Origin: an uncultured Bacilli bacterium
GTDB lineage: Bacteria; Bacillota_I; Bacilli_A; RFN20; CAG-826
Direction of reading: 5' to 3'
Assembly (NCBI GenBank): GCA_934725985.1
Contig: CAKVCX010000001.1
Coordinates: forward strand, 248,001-312,000
DNA length: 64,000 bases
In this document: in pieces, positions 55,920-64,000 of the stretch
How positions within the stretch are numbered: position 1 is the first letter of the stretch
Layout of the letters: every line of letters starts with the position of its first letter
Notes under the pieces: generated by a model
Told to the model about the DNA's origin: nothing
What the model saw: the letters and a program-made list of their open reading frames with translations, nothing else
Database searches by the model: none
Made by a program: the position numbers and the translations under genes

Positions 55920-56324
55920 TTACTTATCGGACCAACGAACTAAAGTAACTTCAGCAGAGTCGCCTTTTCTTAATCCTAGCTTATAGGCTTTGGTATATCC
56001 ACCATTCCTAGAAGCCATTCTTGGACCAATTTCACTAAATAGTTTATCTAAAGCGGTTTTACCCTCTTTTGAAGTAACTGTTGGTCTAACGATTTGAGCA
56101 GCTAATCTTCTAGCGTGTAAATCGTTTCTTTTAGCCAAAGTGACAAGATGGTCCGCTAAAGACTTTAATTCTTTAGTAACACCAGAAGTAACTTTGACTT
56201 CTTCATTTAAGATAAGGTCAGTTACGACATTGCGAAGCATTGATTTGTTCTTCGAGGCGGTATAGCCGGCCTTGAAGCGAACACCAGCTTTGCCGTGAAC
56301 GTTTTTTCTTCCTTGTGCTGCCAT
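55920..56324 (-). CDS. rplQ: 50S ribosomal protein L17
   Basis: 134 residues; family block LRNVVTDLILNEEVKVT and C-terminal GGYTKAYKLG. The last gene of the alpha operon, two bases after rpoA. Confidence 0.97.
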   Translation of the reverse strand: MAAQGRKNVHGKAGVRFKAGYTASKNKSMLRNVVTDLILNEEVKVTSGVTKELKSLADHLVTLAKRNDLHARRLAAQIVRPTVTSKEGKTALDKLFSEIGPRMASRNGGYTKAYKLGLRKGDSAEVTLVRWSDK

Positions 56325-56326
56325 AA

Positions 56327-57343
56327 TTATTCTCCTACATAATCGCGGAAGTGAAGCCCAATGTTATTGAGTTTTTCTTTAACTTCCTTTAACGATTTCT
56401 TGCCAAGATTTCTGACTTTCATCATCTCGTCTTCACTCTTTTGGGTGAGCTCCATAACGGTAGTGATGCCAGCTCTCTTAAGGCAATTATTGCTTCTGAC
56501 GCTCAAATCGAGTTCTTCGATGAGCATATTTTGATATTTGTTTTCTTCGCTCTTAACTTCTTCTTTTTCAAGATGATAATTCTTGACATTTTCTTCAAGT
56601 CCAGCAAATTTTTGGAAATGAGAAATCAAGAATTGAGAAGCCATAGCAACAGCTTCATGTGGTTTGACAGAGCCATTTGTTGTAACTTCAAGGGTTAATT
56701 GATCGAATTTAGAATCGTGGAGAACACGAGTTGGTTCGACATTATATGCAACCTTGACGACTGGAGAATAATTGGAATCGGTAGCGATAACTCCGACAGT
56801 ATCAATCTTTCTTTCAATCTTGTTGGTTTCGGCAGTGACATAACCGCGGCCATTAGCGGCGAATATGGTCATCTTCAAATGACCCTTTTCATTAAGATGA
56901 GCGATTTCTAGTTCAGGGTTAATGACTGAAACAAGAGCAGGTAAGTGTTCTTGCAAATCACCGGCCTTAAATGTGCAAGGTCCTTTGACATCGACTTCAA
57001 TGCGCTTCAAATCGGAAGAGCTATCATCGATTTTTAGAACTAAGTCTTTTAAGTTAAGAATGATGGCGGTAACGTCTTCTTCAATGCCGGGGATGGCAGT
57101 GAATTCATGGCGGACGCCTTCAATTTGAACGGCTACGACGGAAGCACCTGGAAGAGCGCTTAATAAAACGCGGCGGAGAGCATTACCGATGGTGATGCCG
57201 AATCCTCTTTCAAGTGGGCTTGCTACGATTTTGGCGTAGTGTTCGTTTTCATCGTTGACTTCAAGCTTTATGTTGACGGGTTCAAAAGGAGAAGGAAGCT
57301 TGATTTCTTCAGCTTTTGGATCAAGTTTATTTGCAGTTGCCAT
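56327..57343 (-). CDS. rpoA: RNA polymerase subunit alpha
   Basis: 338 residues: N-terminal dimerisation domain (LERGFGITIGNALRRVLLSALPGASV) and C-terminal domain (LIEELDLSVRSNNCLKRAGITTV ... LGKKSLKEVKEKL) for promoter UP-elements and activators. It is slightly longer than usual owing to a loop before the C-terminal domain. Confidence 0.98.
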   Translation of the reverse strand: MATANKLDPKAEEIKLPSPFEPVNIKLEVNDENEHYAKIVASPLERGFGITIGNALRRVLLSALPGASVVAVQIEGVRHEFTAIPGIEEDVTAIILNLKDLVLKIDDSSSDLKRIEVDVKGPCTFKAGDLQEHLPALVSVINPELEIAHLNEKGHLKMTIFAANGRGYVTAETNKIERKIDTVGVIATDSNYSPVVKVAYNVEPTRVLHDSKFDQLTLEVTTNGSVKPHEAVAMASQFLISHFQKFAGLEENVKNYHLEKEEVKSEENKYQNMLIEELDLSVRSNNCLKRAGITTVMELTQKSEDEMMKVRNLGKKSLKEVKEKLNNIGLHFRDYVGE

Positions 57344-57390
57344 TTACTGGTTCCTCCTATGGTTAGTGCTGTAGCGATTTATTTAATTGA

Positions 57391-57804
57391 CTAACCGCGA
57401 GGGCGCTTCGGTGGGCGGCAGCCGTTATGTGGGATTGGGGTTGTATCTTCAATTGATAAAACTTGTAATCCAACGGAAGCAAGGGCTCTAACAGCGGATT
57501 CTCTTCCCGCTCCAGGACCTTTAACCTCGACATCGACTTGGCGCAAACCTTGATCAAAAGCGGTTTTCGCGGCAGCTTGAGCAGCTAATTGAGCAGCAAA
57601 AGGAGTTGCCTTCTTTGCGCCCTTATAGCCTAATGCACCAGCAGAGCTCCAAGCAATGACATTGCCTTGGGGATCGGTGATAGTAACGATTGTGTTATTG
57701 AATGTGCTATGAATATGAGCAACACCCTTGGTAAAAGAACGTTTTATTTTCTTTTTGCGGGTAGTTGTGCTTTTGCCTTTGGAGGCTTTATTTGTGCTAG
57801 CCAT
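57391..57804 (-). CDS. rpsK: 30S ribosomal protein S11
   Basis: 137 residues from ATG 57804 (an ATG two codons earlier is too close to GGAGG). Typical [17 protein letters not shown] and the C-terminal [13 protein letters not shown]. Confidence 0.97.
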   Translation of the reverse strand: MASTNKASKGKSTTTRKKKIKRSFTKGVAHIHSTFNNTIVTITDPQGNVIAWSSAGALGYKGAKKATPFAAQLAAQAAAKTAFDQGLRQVDVEVKGPGAGRESAVRALASVGLQVLSIEDTTPIPHNGCRPPKRPRG

Positions 57805-57818
57805 TTTCATTTACCTCC

Positions 57819-58193
57819 TTACTTAGTCGCCTGTTTCTTATTGGCGATGGTCTTTCTCTTACCTTTTCTAGTACGAGCGTTGGTTCTTGTGCGTTGTCCA
57901 CGAACCGGAAGACCTCTTTTATGACGGATACCACGGTAGCATCCAATTTCAGTTAAACGTTTAATATTGAGGGCGACTTCACGACGTAAATCACCTTCAG
58001 TGTGATATTTTGCAACTTCGTTACGAAGAGCAGTTAATTGAGCATCGGTCAAATCTTTGGTTCTAATGTCAACGGAAACACCGGTAGCTTCACAGATTTT
58101 TGTAGCAGTCGAAGGTCCAATACCATATATGTAGGTAAGGGAGACAACGATGCGTTTCTCATTGGGGATATCAACCCCGACAATACGTGCCAT
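57819..58193 (-). CDS. rpsM: 30S ribosomal protein S13
   Basis: 124 residues; [26 protein letters not shown] and the basic C-terminal [19 protein letters not shown]. 9 bases upstream of rpsK's ribosome-binding region. Confidence 0.98.
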   Translation of the reverse strand: MARIVGVDIPNEKRIVVSLTYIYGIGPSTATKICEATGVSVDIRTKDLTDAQLTALRNEVAKYHTEGDLRREVALNIKRLTEIGCYRGIRHKRGLPVRGQRTRTNARTRKGKRKTIANKKQATK

Positions 58194-58215
58194 ATTGATT
58201 TAATTCCTTTCAAGA

Positions 58216-58329
58216 TCAACCCTGGCGTTGCTTATGCTTGGGGTTGGAGCAGATGACCATGACTTTGCCATGGCGCCTGATTACTTTGCATTTATCGCAA
58301 ATAGGCTTTACAGACGGTCTAACTTTCAT
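58216..58329 (-). CDS. rpmJ: 50S ribosomal protein L36
   Basis: 37 residues, [14 protein letters not shown] ... [11 protein letters not shown], with the zinc ligands CxxC, C and H. In the usual place between infA and rpsM. Confidence 0.96.
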   Translation of the reverse strand: MKVRPSVKPICDKCKVIRRHGKVMVICSNPKHKQRQG

Positions 58330-58341
58330 AGTTACTCCTTT

Positions 58342-58563
58342 TTAGTTCCTATATCGGAACGTAATGCGCCCGCGTGTTAAATCATAAGGTGAGAATTGGA
58401 CGGTGACCCGATCGCCGGGAAGAATGCGTATGTAGTTCATACGGATTTTACCCGAAACGCAGGCTTGGACCACTGCTCCATTGGCGAGCTTCACCTTGAA
58501 GTTGGCATTAGGCAAACACTCTAATACCGTCGCCTCTACTTCTATACAGTCCTCTTTACTCAA
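58342..58563 (-). CDS. infA: Translation initiation factor IF-1
   Basis: 73 residues, one OB-fold: [20 protein letters not shown] ... RIMPGDR-type region reading [28 protein letters not shown]. Between map and rpmJ. Confidence 0.97.
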   Translation of the reverse strand: MSKEDCIEVEATVLECLPNANFKVKLANGAVVQACVSGKIRMNYIRILPGDRVTVQFSPYDLTRGRITFRYRN

Positions 58564-58578
58564 ATTGGTTTCTCCTTT

Positions 58579-59328
58579 TTATAATTTCGTCAGTATCTCA
58601 TACCCGGTGCTAGTAACAGCAATCGTATTTTCATAATGGGATGTCAGCCCGCCATCTTTAGCAACGACGGTCCAGCCATCTTTCATGACTCGAACTTCAT
58701 TTTTGTGTTCAAGAATCATAGGTTCGATGCAAATTGTCATGCCTTCGCGAAGAATCGGCCCGGTTCCTTTTTTTCCATAACAAGGAATGTATGGGTCTTC
58801 ATGCATCGACGTCCCAATACCATGCCCTGTATAATCCCTAGGAACTGAGCAACCATAAGATTTAGCCGTTTCTTCAATGCTATGGCAGATATCGCCTAGA
58901 TGAACTCCAGGCTTAACTAATGCAACAGCATTTTCAAAGGCAACTTTGGATACTTCAATCATCCTTAAGGCTCTTTCGGAACATATGCCCACCGGATAAG
59001 TCCTGCAAGCATCTCCGACATAGCCATTTTTTGTTGCACAGAGATCAATGGTAATTATATCGCCATCGTGAAGAATCTTTTTCGAAGATGGAATCCCATG
59101 AAGTATCACTTCGTTAACCGAGGCGCATATCGAAGCAGGGAAGCCATAATAGCCTAATTCGGTTGGAATGGCTCCCTCGCCACGAATAATCTTTTCGGCT
59201 TCATCATTAAGGTATTGAGTTGAAACTCCAGGCTTAATGAGGTCTTTCATCTTCTCAAGAACCAAAGCCACAACTCGGCCAGATTCTTTCATTATCTCCA
59301 CTTCGCGAGGGGATTTGATGATAATCAC
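58579..59328 (-). CDS. map: Methionine aminopeptidase, type I
   Basis: 249 residues. Metal ligands in DLCA..., DACRTYPVG, GHGIGTSMHEDP, CIEPM and YENTI are in place. Starts with GTG in a GTGA overlap with the adk stop. Removes initiator Met. Confidence 0.96.
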   Translation of the reverse strand: MIIIKSPREVEIMKESGRVVALVLEKMKDLIKPGVSTQYLNDEAEKIIRGEGAIPTELGYYGFPASICASVNEVILHGIPSSKKILHDGDIITIDLCATKNGYVGDACRTYPVGICSERALRMIEVSKVAFENAVALVKPGVHLGDICHSIEETAKSYGCSVPRDYTGHGIGTSMHEDPYIPCYGKKGTGPILREGMTICIEPMILEHKNEVRVMKDGWTVVAKDGGLTSHYENTIAVTSTGYEILTKL

Positions 59329-59978
59329 ATCTTCTCCTTCAAGAAAGAAGAGATGCTTTCGAATAATGTAGAGGAATCAACCAAACCATCAAATTGCTTA
59401 TAAAGATTTTTTTCCTTATAAAAGTCAATCAATGGTTGAGTAGACTTATAGTAGTTAGCCAATCTAACGGTTAATGATTCAATGTTGTCGTCTTTTCTTT
59501 GAATCAAGGACGAACCACAGCGATCACAAACTCCATCGGTTTTTGGCTTCATGTTTTCGGTATGGTAGGAAGCACCACAGCTTGGGCAAACCCTACGACC
59601 CGAAATTCTTTTTATCAACTCTTCATCAGGAACGAAGAGATCGATAACAATATTGACTTCCCTGCCAATTTCCTTTCCTAAAAGGTCAAGAGATTCGGCT
59701 TGGGGAATGGTGCGAGGAAATCCATCAAGAAGGAATCCATTCGCACAATCATCCTTGCTAAGTCTATCCTTAACAAGGGCGCAGGTGATTTCGTCAGGAA
59801 CCAAATCACCTCTAGCGATTATTTCCTTTGCCTTTAATCCAATGGGGGTACCCTTGGATATGGCATCACGGAACATGTCTCCGGTAGAAATATGAGGAAG
59901 ATGGAATTCATCGACAAGCATTTTAGCTTGCGTGCCTTTCCCAGCCCCAGGTGGGCCCATAAGAATGATGTTTAACAT
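59325..59978 (-). CDS. adk: Adenylate kinase
   Basis: 217 residues; P-loop GPPGAGKGTQ, GFPRT, and a zinc-type lid with four Cys (RRVCPSCGASYH ... GVCDRCGSSL). Follows secY by two bases. Confidence 0.97.
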   Translation of the reverse strand: MLNIILMGPPGAGKGTQAKMLVDEFHLPHISTGDMFRDAISKGTPIGLKAKEIIARGDLVPDEITCALVKDRLSKDDCANGFLLDGFPRTIPQAESLDLLGKEIGREVNIVIDLFVPDEELIKRISGRRVCPSCGASYHTENMKPKTDGVCDRCGSSLIQRKDDNIESLTVRLANYYKSTQPLIDFYKEKNLYKQFDGLVDSSTLFESISSFLKEKM

Positions 59979-59980
59979 AA

Positions 59981-61339
59981 TTACATTCCTCCCGATACTT
60001 CTTCAAATGACTTGCCAGCAAGCAAGCCATCGATTTGAGCATTAAGTTCAATACAAACACCAACGATAATGATCATGCCCGTTCCCCCAATAGCTAAGCT
60101 TGAATCATTCCCAAATACGCCAGAGAGTACTAGAACTAGAGGCAAGGCAGAGATGATGGCCAATGCCAAGGCACCAATGCAAGTGACTCTATTCAATACT
60201 TTCCCAACATATCTTTCTGTTTCCTTTCCAGGACGAATCCCAGGAATATAGGAACCATTCTTTTGGAAATTATCGGCCAATTGTTCTGGATCGATTTGCA
60301 TCTCCGCATAGAAGAAGGCAAAGGCGATAATTAAAGCGATATAAATTAGTAAGCCCCAAGGCATGCCCCAGGTTGTTCCATCAATCCCTGGCATTTCATA
60401 CATCTCAGAATAAGAGAATATCTTTAACCAAGGTGCATTAGCTGCTTCAGATGATATAAAGGAAGCAATAACCGAAGGCGCCATCATAATGGAAGAGGCA
60501 AAGATGACAGGAATGACTCCGGCGCTATTAACCTTGATTGGAAGGAAGGAAGCACGGGCCATTGAGGCGCTTTGTCCGCTTTTTCCAGCATGTTGGACAG
60601 GAATCTTACGTTTTGATGTCTCAAAGAAGACAACTCCAGCCGTGATAAGAATAAAGGCTAGGATATATAGAGCAAATTGGAAGGCTCCGGTAATCAAGGC
60701 CTGTGAACCATGATCGATATTGGAACTAACCCATTTTGTCCATGCAGTAGAAATTTGTATAGGCAAGGAACGAACACATCCAGCAAATATAATGACTGAG
60801 ATACCGTTTCCTAACCCTTTTTCGGTAATTTGGTCACCAAGCCACATTGTTAACATAGACCCGGCAAGCAATACCGTTACGATATAGGCGTATGTCCAGA
60901 AATTGTCGGCCAATGATAAGGAGATGTAAGAATTGTTTTGCATCGTCTTGATAATCCCATAAGCCTGAACCGCCCCTAGAAGGAGAGTCAGGTAACGGGT
61001 TGCCATTTCGATTTTCTTACGTCCATATTGACCTTGCTTCGATAATTCAGTCAAAGCAGGCAAAACGTCTTTGGACAACAACTGAATGATGATTTGGGCG
61101 GTGATATATGGTGAAACACCAAGGGCAAATACGGAGAAGTTGGACAAAGCCCCGCCTCCAAGCAAATCCATCATAGCGATGGCATTGCCTGAACTTAGGG
61201 CATTTGTTAATTCTTCGTTAGTCGATACGCCAGGGACTGTAATAGCCGCCCCGATTCTGATGACGAATAGAATCATGATCGTAAAGAAAATACGACCAAC
61301 GATTTCTTTGTTTTTAAAAATCGAGACGAACTTTTTCAT
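59981..61339 (-). CDS. secY: Preprotein translocase subunit SecY
   Basis: 452 residues, ten helices; LLGGGALSNFSVFALGVSPYI, and PGIRPGKETERYVGKVLNRVT in the cytosolic loop. Overlaps rplO by one base (TAATG). Confidence 0.98.
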   Translation of the reverse strand: MKKFVSIFKNKEIVGRIFFTIMILFVIRIGAAITVPGVSTNEELTNALSSGNAIAMMDLLGGGALSNFSVFALGVSPYITAQIIIQLLSKDVLPALTELSKQGQYGRKKIEMATRYLTLLLGAVQAYGIIKTMQNNSYISLSLADNFWTYAYIVTVLLAGSMLTMWLGDQITEKGLGNGISVIIFAGCVRSLPIQISTAWTKWVSSNIDHGSQALITGAFQFALYILAFILITAGVVFFETSKRKIPVQHAGKSGQSASMARASFLPIKVNSAGVIPVIFASSIMMAPSVIASFISSEAANAPWLKIFSYSEMYEMPGIDGTTWGMPWGLLIYIALIIAFAFFYAEMQIDPEQLADNFQKNGSYIPGIRPGKETERYVGKVLNRVTCIGALALAIISALPLVLVLSGVFGNDSSLAIGGTGMIIIVGVCIELNAQIDGLLAGKSFEEVSGGM

Positions 61340-61791
61340 TATTCAATTACCTTGGCTTCTCCGCCGTTATCCTCAATGGCTTTCTTAGCAGAAGCAGAGA
61401 AAGCCTTGGCTTCAACTACCAATTTCTTGGTGAGTTTCCCCCTACCGAGAATTTTAACGCCATCAAGCTCTTTTTTCACGATATTCTTTTCAAGCAAAGT
61501 TGCGGCATTGACAACATCACCATCATTGAAGCAATTTAATTTCTCTAAATTGACGGTTGCAAAGACAATGCGACGGTTCTTATGAGATTTGCGGAAACCG
61601 AATTTTGGTAAACGTCTGGCAATTGGGGTTTGTCCACCTTCATACCCGTTTTTCTTAGTATGGGCGTGGGCGCCTTGGCCTTTTGTTCCTTTTCCGGCAG
61701 TTTTTCCATTTCCAGAGCCTCTGCCTCTTCCCTTACGGAAAGAATCAATTCTAGCTCCTTCGACATTTTTTAAAGTAGATAGAGAGGACAT
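61339..61791 (-). CDS. rplO: 50S ribosomal protein L15
   Basis: 150 residues; KGRGRGSGNGKTAGKGTKGQ and GGQTPIARRLPKFGF. It overlaps rpsE by one base (TAATG), leaving no room for rpmD, which most Bacilli carry between these genes. Confidence 0.97.
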   Translation of the reverse strand: MSSLSTLKNVEGARIDSFRKGRGRGSGNGKTAGKGTKGQGAHAHTKKNGYEGGQTPIARRLPKFGFRKSHKNRRIVFATVNLEKLNCFNDGDVVNAATLLEKNIVKKELDGVKILGRGKLTKKLVVEAKAFSASAKKAIEDNGGEAKVIE

Positions 61792-62522
61792 TATTTATCT
61801 CCTTTCGCGGCTTCTTCTTTCTTTGCGGCCTTATTGGCTTTTCTAGCCTTTATTTCTTCTTCGCTTTTTAATCCACGAAGAACCATAACTTGATCATAAG
61901 ACTTTAAAGAACGCAAACCAGCATCAGTAGCACGAATGACGTTTATTGGAGCACGGGAACCATAGACTTTAGAAACCAAGTTCTTAAGTCCTGCAAGTTC
62001 AGCAATAGCTCTAACTGGTCCGCCAGCAACGATACCAGTGCCTGGACGAGCTGGTTTTAAGACAACTTTGGTTGATCCATAAATGCCTTCGACATCATGA
62101 GAAATGGTTCCGTTTTTGGCAATGTCAATGGTAACCATATTCTTTCTTGCCTTGGCAAGAGCTTTCTTTATAGCATCAGGAACTTCTCCGGACTTAGAAA
62201 GGGCAAATCCATATTTCCCGTTCCCATCGCCAACAACGGCAAGGGCAGAGAAACGCATATGTTTACCACCTTGAACAGTCTTGGAAATCCTATTGATGTT
62301 GACGACTCTTTCTTGATAGTCATCGGTGTTGCGTCTAAATCCGCCACGCCCGCCTCTTCTTTCGGAAGGACGGCCTTTGCGGGATCCATATTTTCTATCG
62401 CCAGGACGAGAGGCGGAGGCAGAACCATGAGGTTCCATGCCACGGTTGTCGTTATTTTCTTCTTCAGTAACTGGGGTTTCGGAAGTTTCTTCTTCCGCAA
62501 CGATGTTATTTTCTTCTTCCAT
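61791..62522 (-). CDS. rpsE: 30S ribosomal protein S5, with N-terminal extension
   Basis: 243 residues from ATG 62522 (AAGGAG eight bases upstream; the ATG two codons earlier is too close). The S5 core starts near residue 70 (QERVVNINRISKTVQGGKHMRFSALAVVGDGNGKYGFA). Before it is an acidic, then Arg/Gly-rich extension of about 65 residues not found in Bacillus but known in some Mollicutes. Confidence 0.96.
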   Translation of the reverse strand: MEEENNIVAEEETSETPVTEEENNDNRGMEPHGSASASRPGDRKYGSRKGRPSERRGGRGGFRRNTDDYQERVVNINRISKTVQGGKHMRFSALAVVGDGNGKYGFALSKSGEVPDAIKKALAKARKNMVTIDIAKNGTISHDVEGIYGSTKVVLKPARPGTGIVAGGPVRAIAELAGLKNLVSKVYGSRAPINVIRATDAGLRSLKSYDQVMVLRGLKSEEEIKARKANKAAKKEEAAKGDK

Positions 62523-62534
62523 GGTCATTTCTCC

Positions 62535-62891
62535 TTAGAATTTAAGTCCTGCTTCTCTAGCGGCATCTGCTAAAGCGGCAATGCGACCGTGATAGAGGTA
62601 TCCACCACGATCGAAGACGGCAACTTCGATTCCCTTGCTAAGAGCTTTCTTGGCAAGATCTTCGCCAACTTTGGCAGCAGCTTCGCAATTTCCACCGTTT
62701 TTAAGCTTTAAGGCAACAGAGGAAGAGGATGCCAATGTAACGCCTTTAACATCATCGATTAATTGGGCTTCGATATGTTTGTTGGAACGGAAGACGCATA
62801 GACGAGGTTTAGCCTCAGTTCCGCTTATTTTTTCCCTAACGCGGAGATGGCGACGTTCGCGTATCGCGTTTCTTGATTCTTTTGCAATCAT
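62535..62891 (-). CDS. rplR: 50S ribosomal protein L18
   Basis: 118 residues, 5S rRNA binder; [36 protein letters not shown] and [27 protein letters not shown]. Confidence 0.97.
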   Translation of the reverse strand: MIAKESRNAIRERRHLRVREKISGTEAKPRLCVFRSNKHIEAQLIDDVKGVTLASSSSVALKLKNGGNCEAAAKVGEDLAKKALSKGIEVAVFDRGGYLYHGRIAALADAAREAGLKF

Positions 62892-62902
62892 TTTATCGCT
62901 CC

Positions 62903-63454
62903 TTATTTCTTACCTGTAGCAGCAGCGCGTTTACCTTCCTTGCGGATGATAACTTCGCCTTTGTACTTAATTCCCTTACCACCATATGGTTCAGGACGTT
63001 TTGTATCGTGGATTAAGGCAGCAGTTTGCCCAACTTTTTGCTTGTCTATTCCCTCGACAACGATATGAGTTTCATCAGTAGCACTGATTTTGACTCCATC
63101 GACTGGATGGATAACAACTTCGTGACTGAATCCAACATTTAGAACTAAATCGGTTCCGCGCATGGCGCAACGATAACCGATACCAGAGATTTCAAGTTCT
63201 TTCTTGAAGCCATCATGGACACCTGTAACGGCGTTATGAAGATTGGCTCTTACAGTTCCATGCATTTCAAGATCTCTTTTTTCTTCGCCTGCCCTATGGC
63301 AGAGAAGTTCATTTTCTTTTACCTCGACGCTGACGTTAGCTGGAACAGCAACGCTTAATTCGCCTTTGGCTCCTTTGACGACGACTTCGCCCTCATTAAT
63401 GGTGACGGTGACGCCTTCAGGAAGAACGACGGGTTTAAATCCGATTCTTGACAT
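62903..63454 (-). CDS. rplF: 50S ribosomal protein L6
   Basis: 183 residues; [17 protein letters not shown] and the C-terminal [17 protein letters not shown] motif reading [18 protein letters not shown]. Confidence 0.98.
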   Translation of the reverse strand: MSRIGFKPVVLPEGVTVTINEGEVVVKGAKGELSVAVPANVSVEVKENELLCHRAGEEKRDLEMHGTVRANLHNAVTGVHDGFKKELEISGIGYRCAMRGTDLVLNVGFSHEVVIHPVDGVKISATDETHIVVEGIDKQKVGQTAALIHDTKRPEPYGGKGIKYKGEVIIRKEGKRAAATGKK

Positions 63455-63471
63455 TATTTCTTCCTCCTAAA

Positions 63472-63867
63472 TTACCATACGTAGCAAAGGATTTCTCCAC
63501 CAACGTGTTGCTTTCTGGCTTGATGGTCAGTAAGCAATCCATTTGGGGTAGAGACAATGGCAATGCCAAGTCCTTTCAAAACGCTTGGGATTTTGTCGGC
63601 TTCGGCATAAATGCGGAGGCCTGGTTTGGAAATGCGCTTTAATCCGGTGATAACTCTTTCGCCGGAATTGCTATATTTCAAGACGATGACAAGGGTCTTC
63701 TTGCCTTCGTTTTCTTCAAGACGATATTCACTGATAAAGCCTTGGTTTTTTAAAATCTCGGCAATGCCTTCTTTCATTTTGGAAGTTGGCATGGAGACTT
63801 CTTCATAACGTAATTTGTTAGCGTTACGAATGCGAGTAAGCATATCTGCGATTGGATCTGCGTTCAT
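63472..63867 (-). CDS. rpsH: 30S ribosomal protein S8
   Basis: 131 residues; [14 protein letters not shown] and the C-terminal [22 protein letters not shown]. Confidence 0.98.
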   Translation of the reverse strand: MNADPIADMLTRIRNANKLRYEEVSMPTSKMKEGIAEILKNQGFISEYRLEENEGKKTLVIVLKYSNSGERVITGLKRISKPGLRIYAEADKIPSVLKGLGIAIVSTPNGLLTDHQARKQHVGGEILCYVW

Positions 63868-63885
63868 TGTATTAGTCTCCTTTCT

Positions 63886-64000
63886 TTACCATGAAGCCTT
63901 CTTCATGCCTGGGATTTCGCCTTTATAGGCTAATTCTCTTAGGCAAATACGGCATAAACCGAAGCGACGGATGACACCGTGTGGACGGCCACATCTTTTG
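63886..64000 (-). CDS. rpsN: 30S ribosomal protein S14 type Z, 5' part outside the window
   Basis: The C-terminal 38 codons of the short zinc-binding S14: [25 protein letters not shown], then IPGMKKASW and TAA. The gene continues past base 64000. In the usual spc operon order before rpsH. Confidence 0.95.
   Translation of the reverse strand, partial: KRCGRPHGVIRRFGLCRICLRELAYKGEIPGMKKASW

Overview
The window is about 64 kb of low-GC bacterial chromosome, by eye near 38-40% G+C. Genes are dense and almost all lie on the minus strand. TGG encodes Trp in the conserved genes and both TAA and TGA are used as stops, so the standard bacterial code fits. The ribosomal and RNA polymerase gene order (cysS-rlmB-sigH-rpmG-secE-nusG, rplKAJL-rpoBC, rpsL-rpsG-fusA-tuf, spc/alpha cluster) is that of Bacilli. 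Several traits point to a Mollicutes-related uncultured lineage of Bacilli, of the RF39 / RFN20 / Acholeplasma-like kind: no rpmD between rpsE and rplO, an S5 with a long N-terminal extension, an ABC ATPase with a large insertion, and a surface-nuclease operon like that of mycoplasmas. The lineage is an inference.

Layout. 0-2 kb: an ABC ATPase and a GH130 mannoside phosphorylase. 2-4.7 kb: a toxin-antitoxin-like island (HTH-DUF3990 protein, small partner, decayed HTH gene). 4.7-5.3 kb: four tRNAs (Thr, Val, Ile, Lys). 5.3-14.7 kb: a sugar-type ABC transporter operon that also encodes a surface thermonuclease lipoprotein, followed by an Ig-like/OB-fold lipoprotein. 14.8-18.2 kb: three overlapping RDD-type membrane protein genes. 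18.3-22.6 kb: the str operon. 22.7-29.1 kb: accessory genes set between rpoC and rpsL (AAA_14/DUF4143 ATPase with a 33-bp-spaced repeat array, a DUF2089 operon, a MATE exporter, an M6-like metalloprotease). 29.3-39.9 kb: rplKA-rplJL-rsmC-rpoBC with L1- and L10-type leader RNAs. 40-43.7 kb: a metal-efflux ATPase with an ArsR repressor and three perfect operator palindromes, a phosphodiesterase and an orphan gene. 43.8-44.7 kb: rpmG-secE-nusG. 44.8-47.3 kb: a secreted papain-like protease, a lipoprotein and a dead AAA_14 gene. 47.3-50.8 kb: sigH-like, rlmB, cysS and a HAD phosphatase. 50.8-55 kb: an NADH-linked [FeFe]-hydrogenase operon. 55.2-64 kb: a CBS-like protein, then the alpha and spc operons, running off the end inside rpsN.

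Most notable: (1) nuclease plus ABC importer plus OB-fold lipoproteins, best read as a system for scavenging extracellular nucleic acids; (2) three perfect 7-6-7 palindromes controlling the metal ATPase, one of them filling the promoter spacer; (3) the three direct repeats at exact 33-bp steps before the AAA_14 gene; (4) a secreted-protein gene with a single in-frame TGA followed by 63 more coding-like codons; (5) plus-strand genes whose -10 box sits 6-7 bases before the ATG, which suggests leaderless mRNAs.
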